Origin: Aestuarierythrobacter sp037968495 | GTDB lineage: Bacteria > Pseudomonadota > Alphaproteobacteria > Sphingomonadales > Sphingomonadaceae | Direction: 5' to 3' | Assembly (NCBI GenBank): GCA_037968495.1 | Contig: JBBKVP010000022.1 | Location: 1-59,792, forward strand | DNA length: 59,792 nt | In this document: positions 1 to 8,875 of the stretch, piece after piece | Layout of the letters: every line of letters begins with the position of its first letter | Position numbering within the stretch: position 1 is the stretch's first letter | The notes under the pieces: model-generated | Database searches by the model: none | What the model saw: only the letters and a program-made list of their open reading frames with translations | Told to the model about the DNA's origin: nothing | Made by a program: the position numbers and the translations under genes

Positions 1-2438
1 GAGAGGCCCTTGAAGCGCACCTCCAGCGTTTCGCGGTTGTAACGTTTGCCGCTGCACTGTTCGCACGTCACATAGACATCGGGCAGGAAGTGCATTTCGA
101 TCTTGATCAGCCCGTCGCCATTGCACGCCTCGCAGCGGACGCCCTTCACATTGAAGCTGAAGCGCCCGGGCTTATACCCGCGCGCCTGGCTTTCGGGCAG
201 GCCCGCGAACCAGTCACGGATCTGGGTGAAGGCGCCGGTATAAGTCGCCGGGTTGGAACGCGGCGTGCGGCCAATCGGCGACTGGTCGATCTCGATCACC
301 TTGTCGCAATATTCGAGGCCGGTAATCTTGTCATGCGCCCCCGCAATCACCCGCGCCCCGTTCAGCGTGCGCGCTGCGCCGGCATAGAGCGTGTCGATGG
401 TGAAACTCGACTTGCCGCTACCAGACACGCCAGTGATGCAGGTGAACGTGCCCAGCGGGATCGCCGCCGTTACGTTCTGCAGGTTGTTCGCCTTAGCCCC
501 ATGCACGGTCAGCTTGTGCCCGTTACCCTTGCGGCGCTTCTTCGGCACAGCAATCTCGCGCCGTCCGGTGAGGTAGTCGGCGGTGAGCGAATTCTTCGCC
601 TTCAGCACTTGCTTGAGCGTACCTTGCGCCACGATTTCGCCGCCATGCACACCCGCGCCGGGTCCGAGATCAACCACATGGTCAGCCTGCCGGATCGCAT
701 CCTCGTCATGTTCGACCACGATGACCGTGTTACCCAAATCGCGCAGCCGCTTGAGGGTTTCGAGTAGCCGGTCATTATCCCGCTGGTGTAGACCAATGCT
801 CGGCTCGTCGAGCACATACAGCACGCCGGAAAGCCCGCTGCCGATCTGACTGGCGAGGCGGATACGCTGGCTTTCCCCGCCGCTCAGAGTCCCGGATTTC
901 CGGTCGAGATTAAGGTAATCCAGCCCGACATTATCGAGGAACCCGAGCCGCTCATTGATCTCCTTCAGAATAGCCTTGGCAATCTGCTGCTGCTGGTCAT
1001 TCAGCTTTTCGTTTAAACTGCTAAACCAAGCGTAAGCATCGGACACAGACATGCGAGTTGGCAGTGAGATATCGCTCTTGGCAATCTTCACCGCCAGCGC
1101 CTTCGGATTGAGCCGCGCACCTTCACAGGTTTCGCAATCCTGCGCGGTCTGGAACTTGCCCAACTCGTCACGCATCCACGTGCTTTCGGTTTGCGTCATC
1201 CGGCGGTTGAGGTTGCCGATGACACCCTCGAATGCCTTCTTGACCGTGTAGCTCTTGCGCCCGTCACGGAAGGTCAGCGGTACCGCCCTGCCCTTCGTGC
1301 CATGCAGAACGATAAATTGATGCTCGTCCGACAATTCCTTCCACGGCGTTTCCAGCTCGAAGCCAAATTCACGCGCAAGGCTGGACAATACCTGCATGTA
1401 ATAGGGCGATGGCGGGTTGGACTTTGCCCAAGGCATCACCGCGCCCTTCTTCAGGCTCAACTCCTCATTCGGCACAACCAGCTGCGGATCGAACAGCAGC
1501 TTCTCGCCAATCCCGTCACACGTAGGGCAAGCGCCCTGCGGCGAGTTGAACGAAAACAGGCGCGGCTCGATTTCCTCAATGGTAAAGCCCGATACAGGAC
1601 AAGCAAACTTCTCGGAAAACACGATGCGGTTGGGCGGAATACCCGTCCCCTTCATCGCCCGGCCAGCAGCTTCGTCATCCTCACGGCCCGGCACAACGCC
1701 ATCTGCCAGATCGACATAGGCCAACCCGTCGGCCAACTTCAAAGCCTGCTCGAAACTCTCGGCCAGCCGCGCCTCAATACCCTCTTGATCCTTCGTCGTC
1801 GCGCGAACCGCTAGCCGGTCCACCACAACTTCGATGTCATGCTTCAGCTTCTTGTTGAGCTTGGGCGCTTCTTCGATCTGGTAAACCTCGCCGTCCACAC
1901 GAACACGCGTAAAGCCGGCCTTTTGCCATTCGAGCAGTTCCCTGCGGTATTCACCCTTGCGCGCACGTACGACCGGCGCGAGCAAGAACAACCGCGTACC
2001 TTCGGGCAGTTCCATCACCCGGTCGACCATATTGGAAACCGTTTGCGCCTCAATCGGCAGGCCGGTAGCGGGACTATAGGGAACCCCCACCCTCGCCCAT
2101 AACAGACGCATGTAATCGTAAATCTCGGTAACCGTCGCAACGGTCGAACGCGGATTCTTCGATGTAGTCTTCTGTTCGATAGAGATTGCAGGCGACAGCC
2201 CGTCAATATGCTCGACATCAGGCTTCTGCATCATCTCGAGGAACTGGCGCGCATAGGCGCTCAGGCTCTCGACATAACGCCGCTGCCCTTCGGCATAGAT
2301 CGTATCAAACGCGAGCGACGATTTGCCCGACCCAGACAGGCCGGTAATGACAATCAGACTGTCCCTAGGAAGGTCGATATCGACGCCCTTGAGATTATGC
2401 TCGCGCGCACCGCGCACGGAAATATGTGTAAGGCTCAT
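1..2438 (-). CDS. uvrA: UvrABC excision nuclease subunit A, UvrA (C-terminal end outside window)
   Basis: DNA-damage recognition ATPase of nucleotide excision repair; it loads UvrB at lesions. The start ATG at 2438-2436 opens with MSLTHISVRGAREHNL, typical of UvrA. Visible parts: first Walker A GLSGSGKSS (residues 33-41), the ABC signature LSGGESQRIRLASQIGSG, the Walker B/D-loop YVLDEPSIGLHQRD, a second Walker A GVSGSGKSS, and near the cut end the second zinc finger (CEAC...CEQC). About 812 residues are present; the family is usually about 950-1000, so the distal ABC signature and C-terminus lie beyond position 1. A LexA-type box lies 11 nt upstream. Identification is certain. Confidence 0.97.
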   Translation of the reverse strand, partial: MSLTHISVRGAREHNLKGVDIDLPRDSLIVITGLSGSGKSSLAFDTIYAEGQRRYVESLSAYARQFLEMMQKPDVEHIDGLSPAISIEQKTTSKNPRSTVATVTEIYDYMRLLWARVGVPYSPATGLPIEAQTVSNMVDRVMELPEGTRLFLLAPVVRARKGEYRRELLEWQKAGFTRVRVDGEVYQIEEAPKLNKKLKHDIEVVVDRLAVRATTKDQEGIEARLAESFEQALKLADGLAYVDLADGVVPGREDDEAAGRAMKGTGIPPNRIVFSEKFACPVSGFTIEEIEPRLFSFNSPQGACPTCDGIGEKLLFDPQLVVPNEELSLKKGAVMPWAKSNPPSPYYMQVLSSLAREFGFELETPWKELSDEHQFIVLHGTKGRAVPLTFRDGRKSYTVKKAFEGVIGNLNRRMTQTESTWMRDELGKFQTAQDCETCEGARLNPKALAVKIAKSDISLPTRMSVSDAYAWFSSLNEKLNDQQQQIAKAILKEINERLGFLDNVGLDYLNLDRKSGTLSGGESQRIRLASQIGSGLSGVLYVLDEPSIGLHQRDNDRLLETLKRLRDLGNTVIVVEHDEDAIRQADHVVDLGPGAGVHGGEIVAQGTLKQVLKAKNSLTADYLTGRREIAVPKKRRKGNGHKLTVHGAKANNLQNVTAAIPLGTFTCITGVSGSGKSSFTIDTLYAGAARTLNGARVIAGAHDKITGLEYCDKVIEIDQSPIGRTPRSNPATYTGAFTQIRDWFAGLPESQARGYKPGRFSFNVKGVRCEACNGDGLIKIEMHFLPDVYVTCEQCSGKRYNRETLEVRFKGL

Positions 2439-2448
2439 GCGGTGATCT

Positions 2449-2463
2449 GTTCCGGTAATGTTC
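2449..2463 (-). promoter_or_regulatory. LexA (SOS) box of uvrA
   Basis: The sequence is GTTC-N7-GTTC (GTTC at 2449-2452 and at 2460-2463), which reads GAAC-N7-GAAC on the uvrA strand. This direct repeat is the known LexA operator of alphaproteobacteria. It lies 11 nt upstream of the uvrA ATG, where bound LexA would block transcription. Motif and spacing are seen directly; binding is inferred. Confidence 0.8.
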
Positions 2464-2608
2464 GCTTGTGTCAAGGTGCCGCACCCCACTGCTCACAGGT
2501 ACCAGCATGAGTGATGTGGTTACCCGTTCGGCTAAAAGCAATGTAACGATTGCTAGAGAATGGTTATGGCCCGTGCCCACCAGCACCGGATAGCGGAGAA
2601 GTACCATT

Positions 2609-3518
2609 ATGCGTGTCATCAGCCTGGTTGTAATCACATTTCTGGCAGCTGCCTGAAGCCGGGCATCTACAACATCCGAACAGCTCACCGAAATTACTTC
2701 AGCCGACGAAATAAGCCGGCCGTCCCTGTCAGTTCATTGGAAGGTATCGAAGGCTTTTGGCATGTGTCCCGGTTCGAAGATTATGAACCAGGCTGGCAGG
2801 ACTACAGCGGTTGGCGCAATGCGAGCGTCCATATCGATAATGGCCAACTGACGTATTCCGTCGGCTGCAATCGTTCGGGCAATCCCACTCGGATCGAAGG
2901 CAGAGTGTTAAAACACACAGGCGATGGCGACCGAATGCAAACCTGTATGGGATGCGGCGAAGTTTGAGAAGCTCGCGACACTCGGTTCTTCCGCTTTTTT
3001 GCGAGCAACCCTGCAGTGATGAGGGTTGGAGAAGGGAGGCTACGCATAGCTGACGCGGAAACTGAACTTATCTTGCTGGACGAAGCGCGGCATCTGGCTG
3101 AAAATGGTGCATCTATTACTGAGATTGAGGGGCGCTGGATTCCGCAATCTGGCGAAGAGTTTAGCGGCTGGGGAATGTCAGGTGCCAGCATCGGGGATGA
3201 TCCCGGCATTCTGACTGTTAGCAAAAACAGGCTCGAATGGTCGAAATGTCCGAAAGCATCGGTAACTGGAAAGCATACGTCGGGTCACCGGTTTGTTCGC
3301 GATCGAATATCCATTGCGGACTGCAGTTTCGCTTCTTCACCAGCTCTGCCTACGAGTGATATCGTGACCACGGTCATGCACGGGAATCCGGCATTCCTCG
3401 TACTGCACCGGATAGAATTGCAATGTATATTTCCGGTAAGGCCATTCATCTTCGAAGCGAGCAAAGCGTATTGAACCCACCACCTCCGCCGCCAGCGCCA
3501 GCAGGACCGCCAAATTGA
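2609..3518 (+). pseudogene. Degenerate two-repeat META/HslJ-like lipoprotein gene
   Basis: The ATG at 2609 has a good ribosome-binding site (GGAGAAG, 7 nt spacing) and starts a signal peptide MRVISLVVITFLAAA that runs into TGA. The rest of the protein is readable only across frames. A frame about 2730-3420 encodes a META-like domain (GQLTYSVGCNRSG...MQTC, then FFRFF and RLRIADAETELILL) interrupted by an in-frame TGA at about 2965. A second domain follows (GRWIPQSGEEFSGWGMSGASIG). Near 3420 another frame gives the likely true C-terminus, YISGKAIHLRSEQSVLNPPPPP, ending at TGA 3516-3518. META domains occur in HslJ and related envelope lipoproteins. At least two frameshifts and two stops argue for a dead gene rather than one sequencing error. 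Confidence 0.65.
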
Positions 3519-3533
3519 CTTAGCGTACTCTCG

Positions 3534-4736
3534 TCAGGAACTTTGTGTTTCGCGCGACGAGCAGAATCGGATTAACAGATAACCAAGCAGGCCTGATGCG
3601 AGCGAACCGGCCAGCACGCCGATCTTGACCTGCTCCAACTGTTCGAAGCCAGGGAACGCCAGCGTTCCGATAAACAGGCTCATGGTGAAGCCGATTCCGG
3701 TGAGGCAAGCGAGGCCATAAAGCTGCAGCATCGTGGTCCCTTCTGGCCGCTTAGCCGCACCCAATGCGGTAGCGATCAGGATCGCTCCGAATACGCCGAT
3801 TTGCTTGCCGAAGAACAGGCCTGCAGCAATGCCGAGCGGAAGCGGCTGCATCAGCGCGGCGGGGCCGAACCCGGCCAGCGAAACGCCCGCATTAGCAAAG
3901 GCGAATATCGGCAAGATCAAGAATGCGACATAAGGATGTAGAGCGTGTTCAAGCGTGATGAGCGGTGATGGAGTAGGTTCGCTACCCGCCTCGCCACTTA
4001 GACCCTTGAGAGGCACAAACATCGCCGTCGCAACACCGGCGAGCGTTGCATGGACACCTGACTTCAGAACGAAGACCCACATTATCGTGCCGAGCAAGAC
4101 ATATACCGCCACTCGCGTCACGCCTGACCTGTTCACTGCGAACAATGCAGCGAGCACTGCCGCAGCGCCGCCGAGAGCCATCAGCGAGAGGTTCTCTGTG
4201 TAAAACAGCGCAATGATCGCAATCGCGCCGATGTCATCGATAATCGCTACGGCAAGCAGCAGAACCTTCAGTTGAACCGGAGCCCGCTTGCCCAACAGCG
4301 CGAGTATGCCTAGCGCAAAGGCAATGTCGGTGGCGGCGGGAATGGCCCAGCCACGAATATTGGCCGCCTCATCCACATTCACGAACAGGAACACAGCCGC
4401 AGGAACCGCCATGCCGCCGATCGCGGCGTAGATTGGCAAGGATGCCTGCGACCAGCTCGATAGCTGACCGTCGAGCACTTCGCGTTTCACTTCCAATCCT
4501 ATCAGGAAAAAGAACACGGCCATCAAGCCGTCATTGACCCACAGCAGCAGCGGCTTGTCGATGCCGAAGCCGCCAGCGGTTACCGCGACTGGCACGCTCC
4601 ACAATGCACGATAAAGCGCCTCGCCCCCGAAGTTGACGAGAAGCATGGCAAAAACCGCCGCGCCGATCAGCATAAAACCGCCCGACGTTTCGCCCTTGAT
4701 GAAATCACGCATCGCGGCGCGGATAGTGTTACTCAT
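3534..4736 (-). CDS. nhaA: Na+/H+ antiporter NhaA
   Basis: Inner-membrane electrogenic antiporter that expels Na+ in exchange for H+ for pH and salt homeostasis. The 400-residue length fits the family. The pattern is about 12 hydrophobic segments, with the two NhaA hallmarks: ATDIAFALG (about 135-143) and the ion-binding aspartate pair in IIDDIGAI (D167, D168). The C-terminal segments GLACLTGIGFTMSLFIGTLAF are also characteristic. It is divergent from the M3 peptidase gene across 228 nt that must hold both promoters; I could not identify either with confidence. A single-gene unit is likely. Confidence 0.95.
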   Translation of the reverse strand: MSNTIRAAMRDFIKGETSGGFMLIGAAVFAMLLVNFGGEALYRALWSVPVAVTAGGFGIDKPLLLWVNDGLMAVFFFLIGLEVKREVLDGQLSSWSQASLPIYAAIGGMAVPAAVFLFVNVDEAANIRGWAIPAATDIAFALGILALLGKRAPVQLKVLLLAVAIIDDIGAIAIIALFYTENLSLMALGGAAAVLAALFAVNRSGVTRVAVYVLLGTIMWVFVLKSGVHATLAGVATAMFVPLKGLSGEAGSEPTPSPLITLEHALHPYVAFLILPIFAFANAGVSLAGFGPAALMQPLPLGIAAGLFFGKQIGVFGAILIATALGAAKRPEGTTMLQLYGLACLTGIGFTMSLFIGTLAFPGFEQLEQVKIGVLAGSLASGLLGYLLIRFCSSRETQSS

Positions 4737-4964
4737 TGAAAAAACAGCCCCAGAATCATGTCACAATTGTCCTTAGACCATATGCAACAAAACCCTCCCA
4801 CCCAAAATACGCGTGAACGCCGTCTAGGTTTCCGCAAAATCGCCAGAAGTCATCCCCTGTTCAAGCGCACTGATTTACTCCATCAGTTGATCGTTGGCGG
4901 CAGCAGTTTGTCTGACACGTATGACCGCCAGGACTTTTGGTCGCACACTTGGAGAAAATCACAG

Positions 4965-7127
4965 ATGAAATCCCACTTTTTGGCTGGCGCTGCTGCGCTG
5001 GCGCTCGCTGGTTGCACAACGATGAGCGAAACGATGCAAAGCGCTGAAGTTGCAGAAACGGCAATTCCAAATATTGGCCCACAAGGCACCGGCTATTTCG
5101 CGCAGGAAAGCACCCTGCCCTTCCACGCACCGGACTTCACCAAGATCAACGATGCGGACTATGCGCCCGCTATCAAGCAGGGCATCGAAATCCAGCAGGC
5201 AGAAATCGCGGCGATTGCGGGTAGTCCCGCCGCGCCGACCGTCGACAACACTCTGGTCGCGATGGAACGCTCTGGTGCCATGCTCAGCCGCACGCTGATG
5301 GCGTTTTATCAGGTGCAAGGTGCCAATACGAATGACGTGCTCGACGAGACCGAAAGCGAAGTCGCGCCGCTCCTCGCTGCCAACAGCGATGCGATCTATC
5401 TGAACGACAAACTGTTCCAGCGCATCAAGGCAATTTACGACAACCGCGCCGCCATGACGATGATGGGCGAAGACGCGATGTTGCTGGAGGTTTACTACAA
5501 CAATTTCGTTCACGCAGGAGCGCTGCTTTCGGACGAGGGAAAAGTGGTCCTGCGCGCAATTAACGGCGAGCTATCCAGCCTCGAAACCGATTTTTCGCAG
5601 AAGCTGACGGCAGGAACAACGGAAGGCGCAATCACCATCGATACGAAGGCGGAGCTGGCCGGACTAAGCGATGGCGAAATCGCTTCTGCGGCCAAATCGG
5701 CCGCTGAACGCGGCATGGCGGGAAAGTTCCTTCTGACGCTGCAAAACACAACGCAGCAGCCATATCTAGCCAAGCTGGAAAATCGCGCCACGCGCAAGAA
5801 GCTGTTTGACGCCAGTGTTGGCCGCACATCGTCCGGCGGCGAGAATGACACTCTTGCCGACGTCCTGAAAATCGCCAAGATGCGCGCGCAGAAAGCAGAG
5901 CTACTCGGTTCGCCGGATTGGGCGACCTACACTATGTATGACCGCATGGCGAAGAAGCCATCCACCGCGCTTGGTCTCATGGAGCAGATGGTTCCGGCCC
6001 TGTCAGAAACGCAGCTCCGCGAAGCCAATTTGCTCAACGCAGCGATCAAGGAAGATGGCGGCAATTACTCGGTCGAACCATGGGACTGGGCATTCTATGC
6101 GGAGAAGGTTCGCAAGGCGAAATATGACCTCGATGAAAGCGAGATCAAGCCTTATTTCGAAGTCACGCGCACGCTGGAAGACGGTGTGTTTTACATGGCG
6201 AACGAACTGTATGGTTTGACGTTCAAGAAGCGCACCGACATTCCCGTCTATCACCCCGATGTCACGACTTACACGGTGTTCGATCAGGACGGCAGCGAGC
6301 TGGCCCTGTTCTACTTCGATCCGTTCCAGCGCGATAATAAGCAGGGCGGCGCATGGATGGGTAATTTCGTCGAGCAGTCATTCCTGTCCGGCGACAAGCC
6401 CGTGATCCACAACACTCTCAACATTCCCAAACCCGCTGCGGGCCAGCCTGCGCTGGTCAGCTTCGACAATGTCGGGACGATATTCCACGAATTTGGCCAT
6501 GCCCTACACGGCATGTTTGCAAGCCAGAAGTACCCTTCCCTTTCAGGCACGAATACGGCGCGCGACTTTGTCGAATTCCCGTCACAGTTCCATGAACCCT
6601 TTGCGACGCTGCCAGAAGTGCTTGCGCAATATGCCAAGCACTATGAGACCGGCGAGACCATTCCGGCGGAGCTTATCGAAAAGATGGATCGCGCTGGTAA
6701 GTTCAACCAGGGTTATGCGCTGGGTGAAACGCTGTCCGCTGCATTGCTCGACATGAAATGGCACGCCTTGCAGCCGGGACAGGATCCGGCCGACGCTATG
6801 GCATTCGAGACCAATGCGCTGGCATCGATCGGCCTCAACCCCGGCATTGTGCCGCCGCGTTACAGCACTCCGTATTTCCGCCACATCTGGGCGAATGGAT
6901 ATTCGGCTGGCTATTACTCCTACATCTGGACCGAAATGCTCAGCCACGATGCCTATGCCTATGTTGAGGCGAATGGCGGCATGACCCGCGCGATGGGTGA
7001 CCGCATCCGCAGCACGTTCCTCGGCCAAGGCCACTCGAAGGATTACGGCATCATGTACCGCGACTTCACCGGCCGCGATCCGTCGATCGAACCGATGCTG
7101 GTCGCGCGCGGGCTCAAGTCGAAGTAG
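4965..7127 (+). CDS. dcp: M3 family zinc metallopeptidase (Dcp-like), secreted or lipoprotein
   Basis: Peptidase of the thimet oligopeptidase/peptidyl-dipeptidase Dcp family, which degrades short peptides. Zinc site: HEFGH at 508-512 with the third ligand E537 (DFVEF), the expected 25 residues later. I choose ATG 4965 because it has GGAGA upstream and opens a lipoprotein signal peptide ending in LALAGC; an open frame extends to 4758, but that part has no protein-like character. The result is 720 residues, normal for Dcp-type enzymes with an export signal. Likely in the periplasm or attached to the outer membrane. A strong terminator follows 23 nt after the stop. Confidence 0.9.
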   Translation: MKSHFLAGAAALALAGCTTMSETMQSAEVAETAIPNIGPQGTGYFAQESTLPFHAPDFTKINDADYAPAIKQGIEIQQAEIAAIAGSPAAPTVDNTLVAMERSGAMLSRTLMAFYQVQGANTNDVLDETESEVAPLLAANSDAIYLNDKLFQRIKAIYDNRAAMTMMGEDAMLLEVYYNNFVHAGALLSDEGKVVLRAINGELSSLETDFSQKLTAGTTEGAITIDTKAELAGLSDGEIASAAKSAAERGMAGKFLLTLQNTTQQPYLAKLENRATRKKLFDASVGRTSSGGENDTLADVLKIAKMRAQKAELLGSPDWATYTMYDRMAKKPSTALGLMEQMVPALSETQLREANLLNAAIKEDGGNYSVEPWDWAFYAEKVRKAKYDLDESEIKPYFEVTRTLEDGVFYMANELYGLTFKKRTDIPVYHPDVTTYTVFDQDGSELALFYFDPFQRDNKQGGAWMGNFVEQSFLSGDKPVIHNTLNIPKPAAGQPALVSFDNVGTIFHEFGHALHGMFASQKYPSLSGTNTARDFVEFPSQFHEPFATLPEVLAQYAKHYETGETIPAELIEKMDRAGKFNQGYALGETLSAALLDMKWHALQPGQDPADAMAFETNALASIGLNPGIVPPRYSTPYFRHIWANGYSAGYYSYIWTEMLSHDAYAYVEANGGMTRAMGDRIRSTFLGQGHSKDYGIMYRDFTGRDPSIEPMLVARGLKSK

Positions 7128-7150
7128 ACGCTAACTTTAGATACAAATTG

Positions 7151-7184
7151 CGCCCTCTCTTCTTCACCGAGGAGGGGGCGTTTT
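7151..7184 (+). terminator. Rho-independent terminator of the M3 peptidase gene
   Basis: Stem of 12 pairs (7151-7162 with 7169-7180, two of them G-U), loop TTCACC, then TTTT at 7181-7184. It ends the plus-strand transcript just before the convergent btuD gene. Confidence 0.88.
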
Positions 7185-7925
7185 CTAATTCGCGACGAGA
7201 GCCTTTGCTCCCGGCTCACCCAGCCATTTTGCTGAAACGCACCAGACCTTCGCGATGGTTGCTTCTGACAGGGCTTCGGCTGGCGCGGCATTGGCGAAAA
7301 CCGCGCCCTTATCTAACACCAACACACGGTCGGCATGGTTCATGGCGAGCGCCAGATCATGCAGCACAAGCACAACGCCAGCCCCTGCATCGGCTGCTTT
7401 TCGCAAGTGCCGGAGGATCGACAATTGATGCGCCAGATCGAGCGCCGCGAGCGGTTCGTCAGCGAGGATCCAATTAGGCTCACCGGCCAATACGCGGGCC
7501 AGTAAAGCACGTGCCTTTTCACCCCCTGAAAGCTGAGACATCGGGCGGTTTGCAAATTCTTGCAGGTCGAGCACGGTGATGGCGCGTTCCACTGGCGCTG
7601 GGTCACTATCGCCATGCGGCATGCGGCCCAATGCGACGAGGCTGCGTACCGCGACGTCCCAAGCGACTTCCGCCGATTGCGGCAGGTAACCTATGTACTG
7701 GGCACGCTTGCGAGGATGAAGTTCAGCGATAGCTTCGCCATCTAACGAGACTGTGCCGCTTTCAGCATCGACCAATCCGGCTAGCGCTGAAAGCAGCGTC
7801 GATTTACCTGCACCATTGGGCCCGCAAATCGCTGTAACATTGCTCGGCTGAAGCTGCGCGCTTACGTCCCTCAAAACTGCTTGATCGCCAAGCCGAACCG
7901 TAAGATCCTTTGCCTCTAAAATCAT
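7185..7925 (-). CDS. btuD: Cobalamin ABC transporter ATPase (BtuD-like)
   Basis: ATP-binding subunit that powers import of vitamin B12 across the inner membrane. Walker A GPNGAGKST (35-43), Q-loop YLPQSAE, signature LSGGEKARALLARVLAG, Walker B WILADEPLAALD and H-loop VLVLHDLALA are all intact over 246 residues. Start ATG 7925 overlaps the btuC stop in an ATGA, so translation is probably coupled; the open frame continues upstream to 7958 but only in Ala-rich sequence inside btuC. It belongs to the family of FecE/BtuD/HmuV importers. Assignment to B12 rests on the upstream riboswitch and BtuB-like receptor. Confidence 0.88.
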   Translation of the reverse strand: MILEAKDLTVRLGDQAVLRDVSAQLQPSNVTAICGPNGAGKSTLLSALAGLVDAESGTVSLDGEAIAELHPRKRAQYIGYLPQSAEVAWDVAVRSLVALGRMPHGDSDPAPVERAITVLDLQEFANRPMSQLSGGEKARALLARVLAGEPNWILADEPLAALDLAHQLSILRHLRKAADAGAGVVLVLHDLALAMNHADRVLVLDKGAVFANAAPAEALSEATIAKVWCVSAKWLGEPGAKALVAN

Positions 7926-8875
7926 GCTAGCCCCCGCCGCATCCGCAGCAGCAGCCACAGGAAAAACGGCGCGCCGATCAGGCTAAGCGCGATGCCGAGG
8001 CGCAATTCCGTAACCAGCGGCAAAACGCGGCAAGCTACATCGGCGACCAGCACCAGCAGCGCGCCCGCAAGTGCGCTCGGCACGATCAAAGAGGAAGGTC
8101 GCTTATCCGTGAATGGACGCACCAGATGCGGCACTATCAAGCCGACGAAGCCGACGATCCCCGCAACCGCAACACCGCTGCCCACCGTCAGGCCAACGCC
8201 GGCAATCAGCCAAGCCTGCAGGGCGCGCGGATTGATGCCCAACGAACGCGCCGCAGCATCGCCCAAGATCAGTGCGTCGAGGCCTTTGCGTGCCGCCATA
8301 AGGCAAGCAACACCTGCCAAGGTCAGCGGTGCTGCCAGCCAGACATCGGCCCAACTGCGGTCGGTCAATGCGCCCATTAGCCACGTCACGATTTCGCTCA
8401 TCGCAAAGGCGTTGGGCGCGAGGCTGATGGCGAGGCTCATCAAAGCGCCTGCAAGGCTGGCAATCATCATTCCGGCGAGCGTGAACAGTGCGATGCCGCC
8501 CGTTCTCCCGGCGATCAGCGCCAGTAAAGCCATCGCCCCGCCCGCGCCCATCAGCGCGAATATCGGCAATAGGTAGGCGCTCGCGGCATAACCGAACCAG
8601 AGACTCGCCACCGCGCCGAGCGCTGCACCCGGAGCAATCCCGAACAAGCCCGGATCGGCGAGCGGATTGCGCAGATAGCCCTGCATGGCCGCACCAGCCG
8701 CGCCCAGCCCCGCGCCGATGACCAGCGCCAAAATACCGCGAGGCAGGCGCAAATCGGCAAGGATGATGGCGGCGTTAGGGGTCGTTTCAAAGTCGATCCA
8801 GACGCGGCCCGCAAGCAGCGAAAGCGGGAACGCAATGGCGATCAGAATTAGTAGCGCTGGGATTGGACGTGTCAT
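7922..8875 (-). CDS. btuC: Cobalamin ABC transporter permease (BtuC, FecCD family)
   Basis: Inner-membrane permease with about ten hydrophobic segments over 317 residues, as usual for BtuC/FecCD. The family motif AAGAAMQGYLRNPLADPGLFGI lies about residue 60, and the GFVGLIVPHLVRPF segment that contacts the ATPase lies near 240-255. The gene overlaps btuF by ATGA at 8872-8875 and overlaps btuD the same way, forming a tightly coupled three-gene unit. Iron-siderophore or heme transport cannot be excluded from this protein alone; cobalamin is inferred from locus context. Confidence 0.9.
   Translation of the reverse strand: MTRPIPALLILIAIAFPLSLLAGRVWIDFETTPNAAIILADLRLPRGILALVIGAGLGAAGAAMQGYLRNPLADPGLFGIAPGAALGAVASLWFGYAASAYLLPIFALMGAGGAMALLALIAGRTGGIALFTLAGMMIASLAGALMSLAISLAPNAFAMSEIVTWLMGALTDRSWADVWLAAPLTLAGVACLMAARKGLDALILGDAAARSLGINPRALQAWLIAGVGLTVGSGVAVAGIVGFVGLIVPHLVRPFTDKRPSSLIVPSALAGALLVLVADVACRVLPLVTELRLGIALSLIGAPFFLWLLLRMRRGLA

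Noticed and set aside
1191..1814. 207-codon open frame on the plus strand within uvrA
   Set aside because: Antisense to conserved UvrA sequence; Arg/Leu/His-rich and not protein-like.
4758..4964. N-terminal extension of the M3 peptidase by 69 codons
   Set aside because: The extension has no signal peptide or family likeness, while ATG 4965 has a ribosome-binding site and opens a lipoprotein signal.
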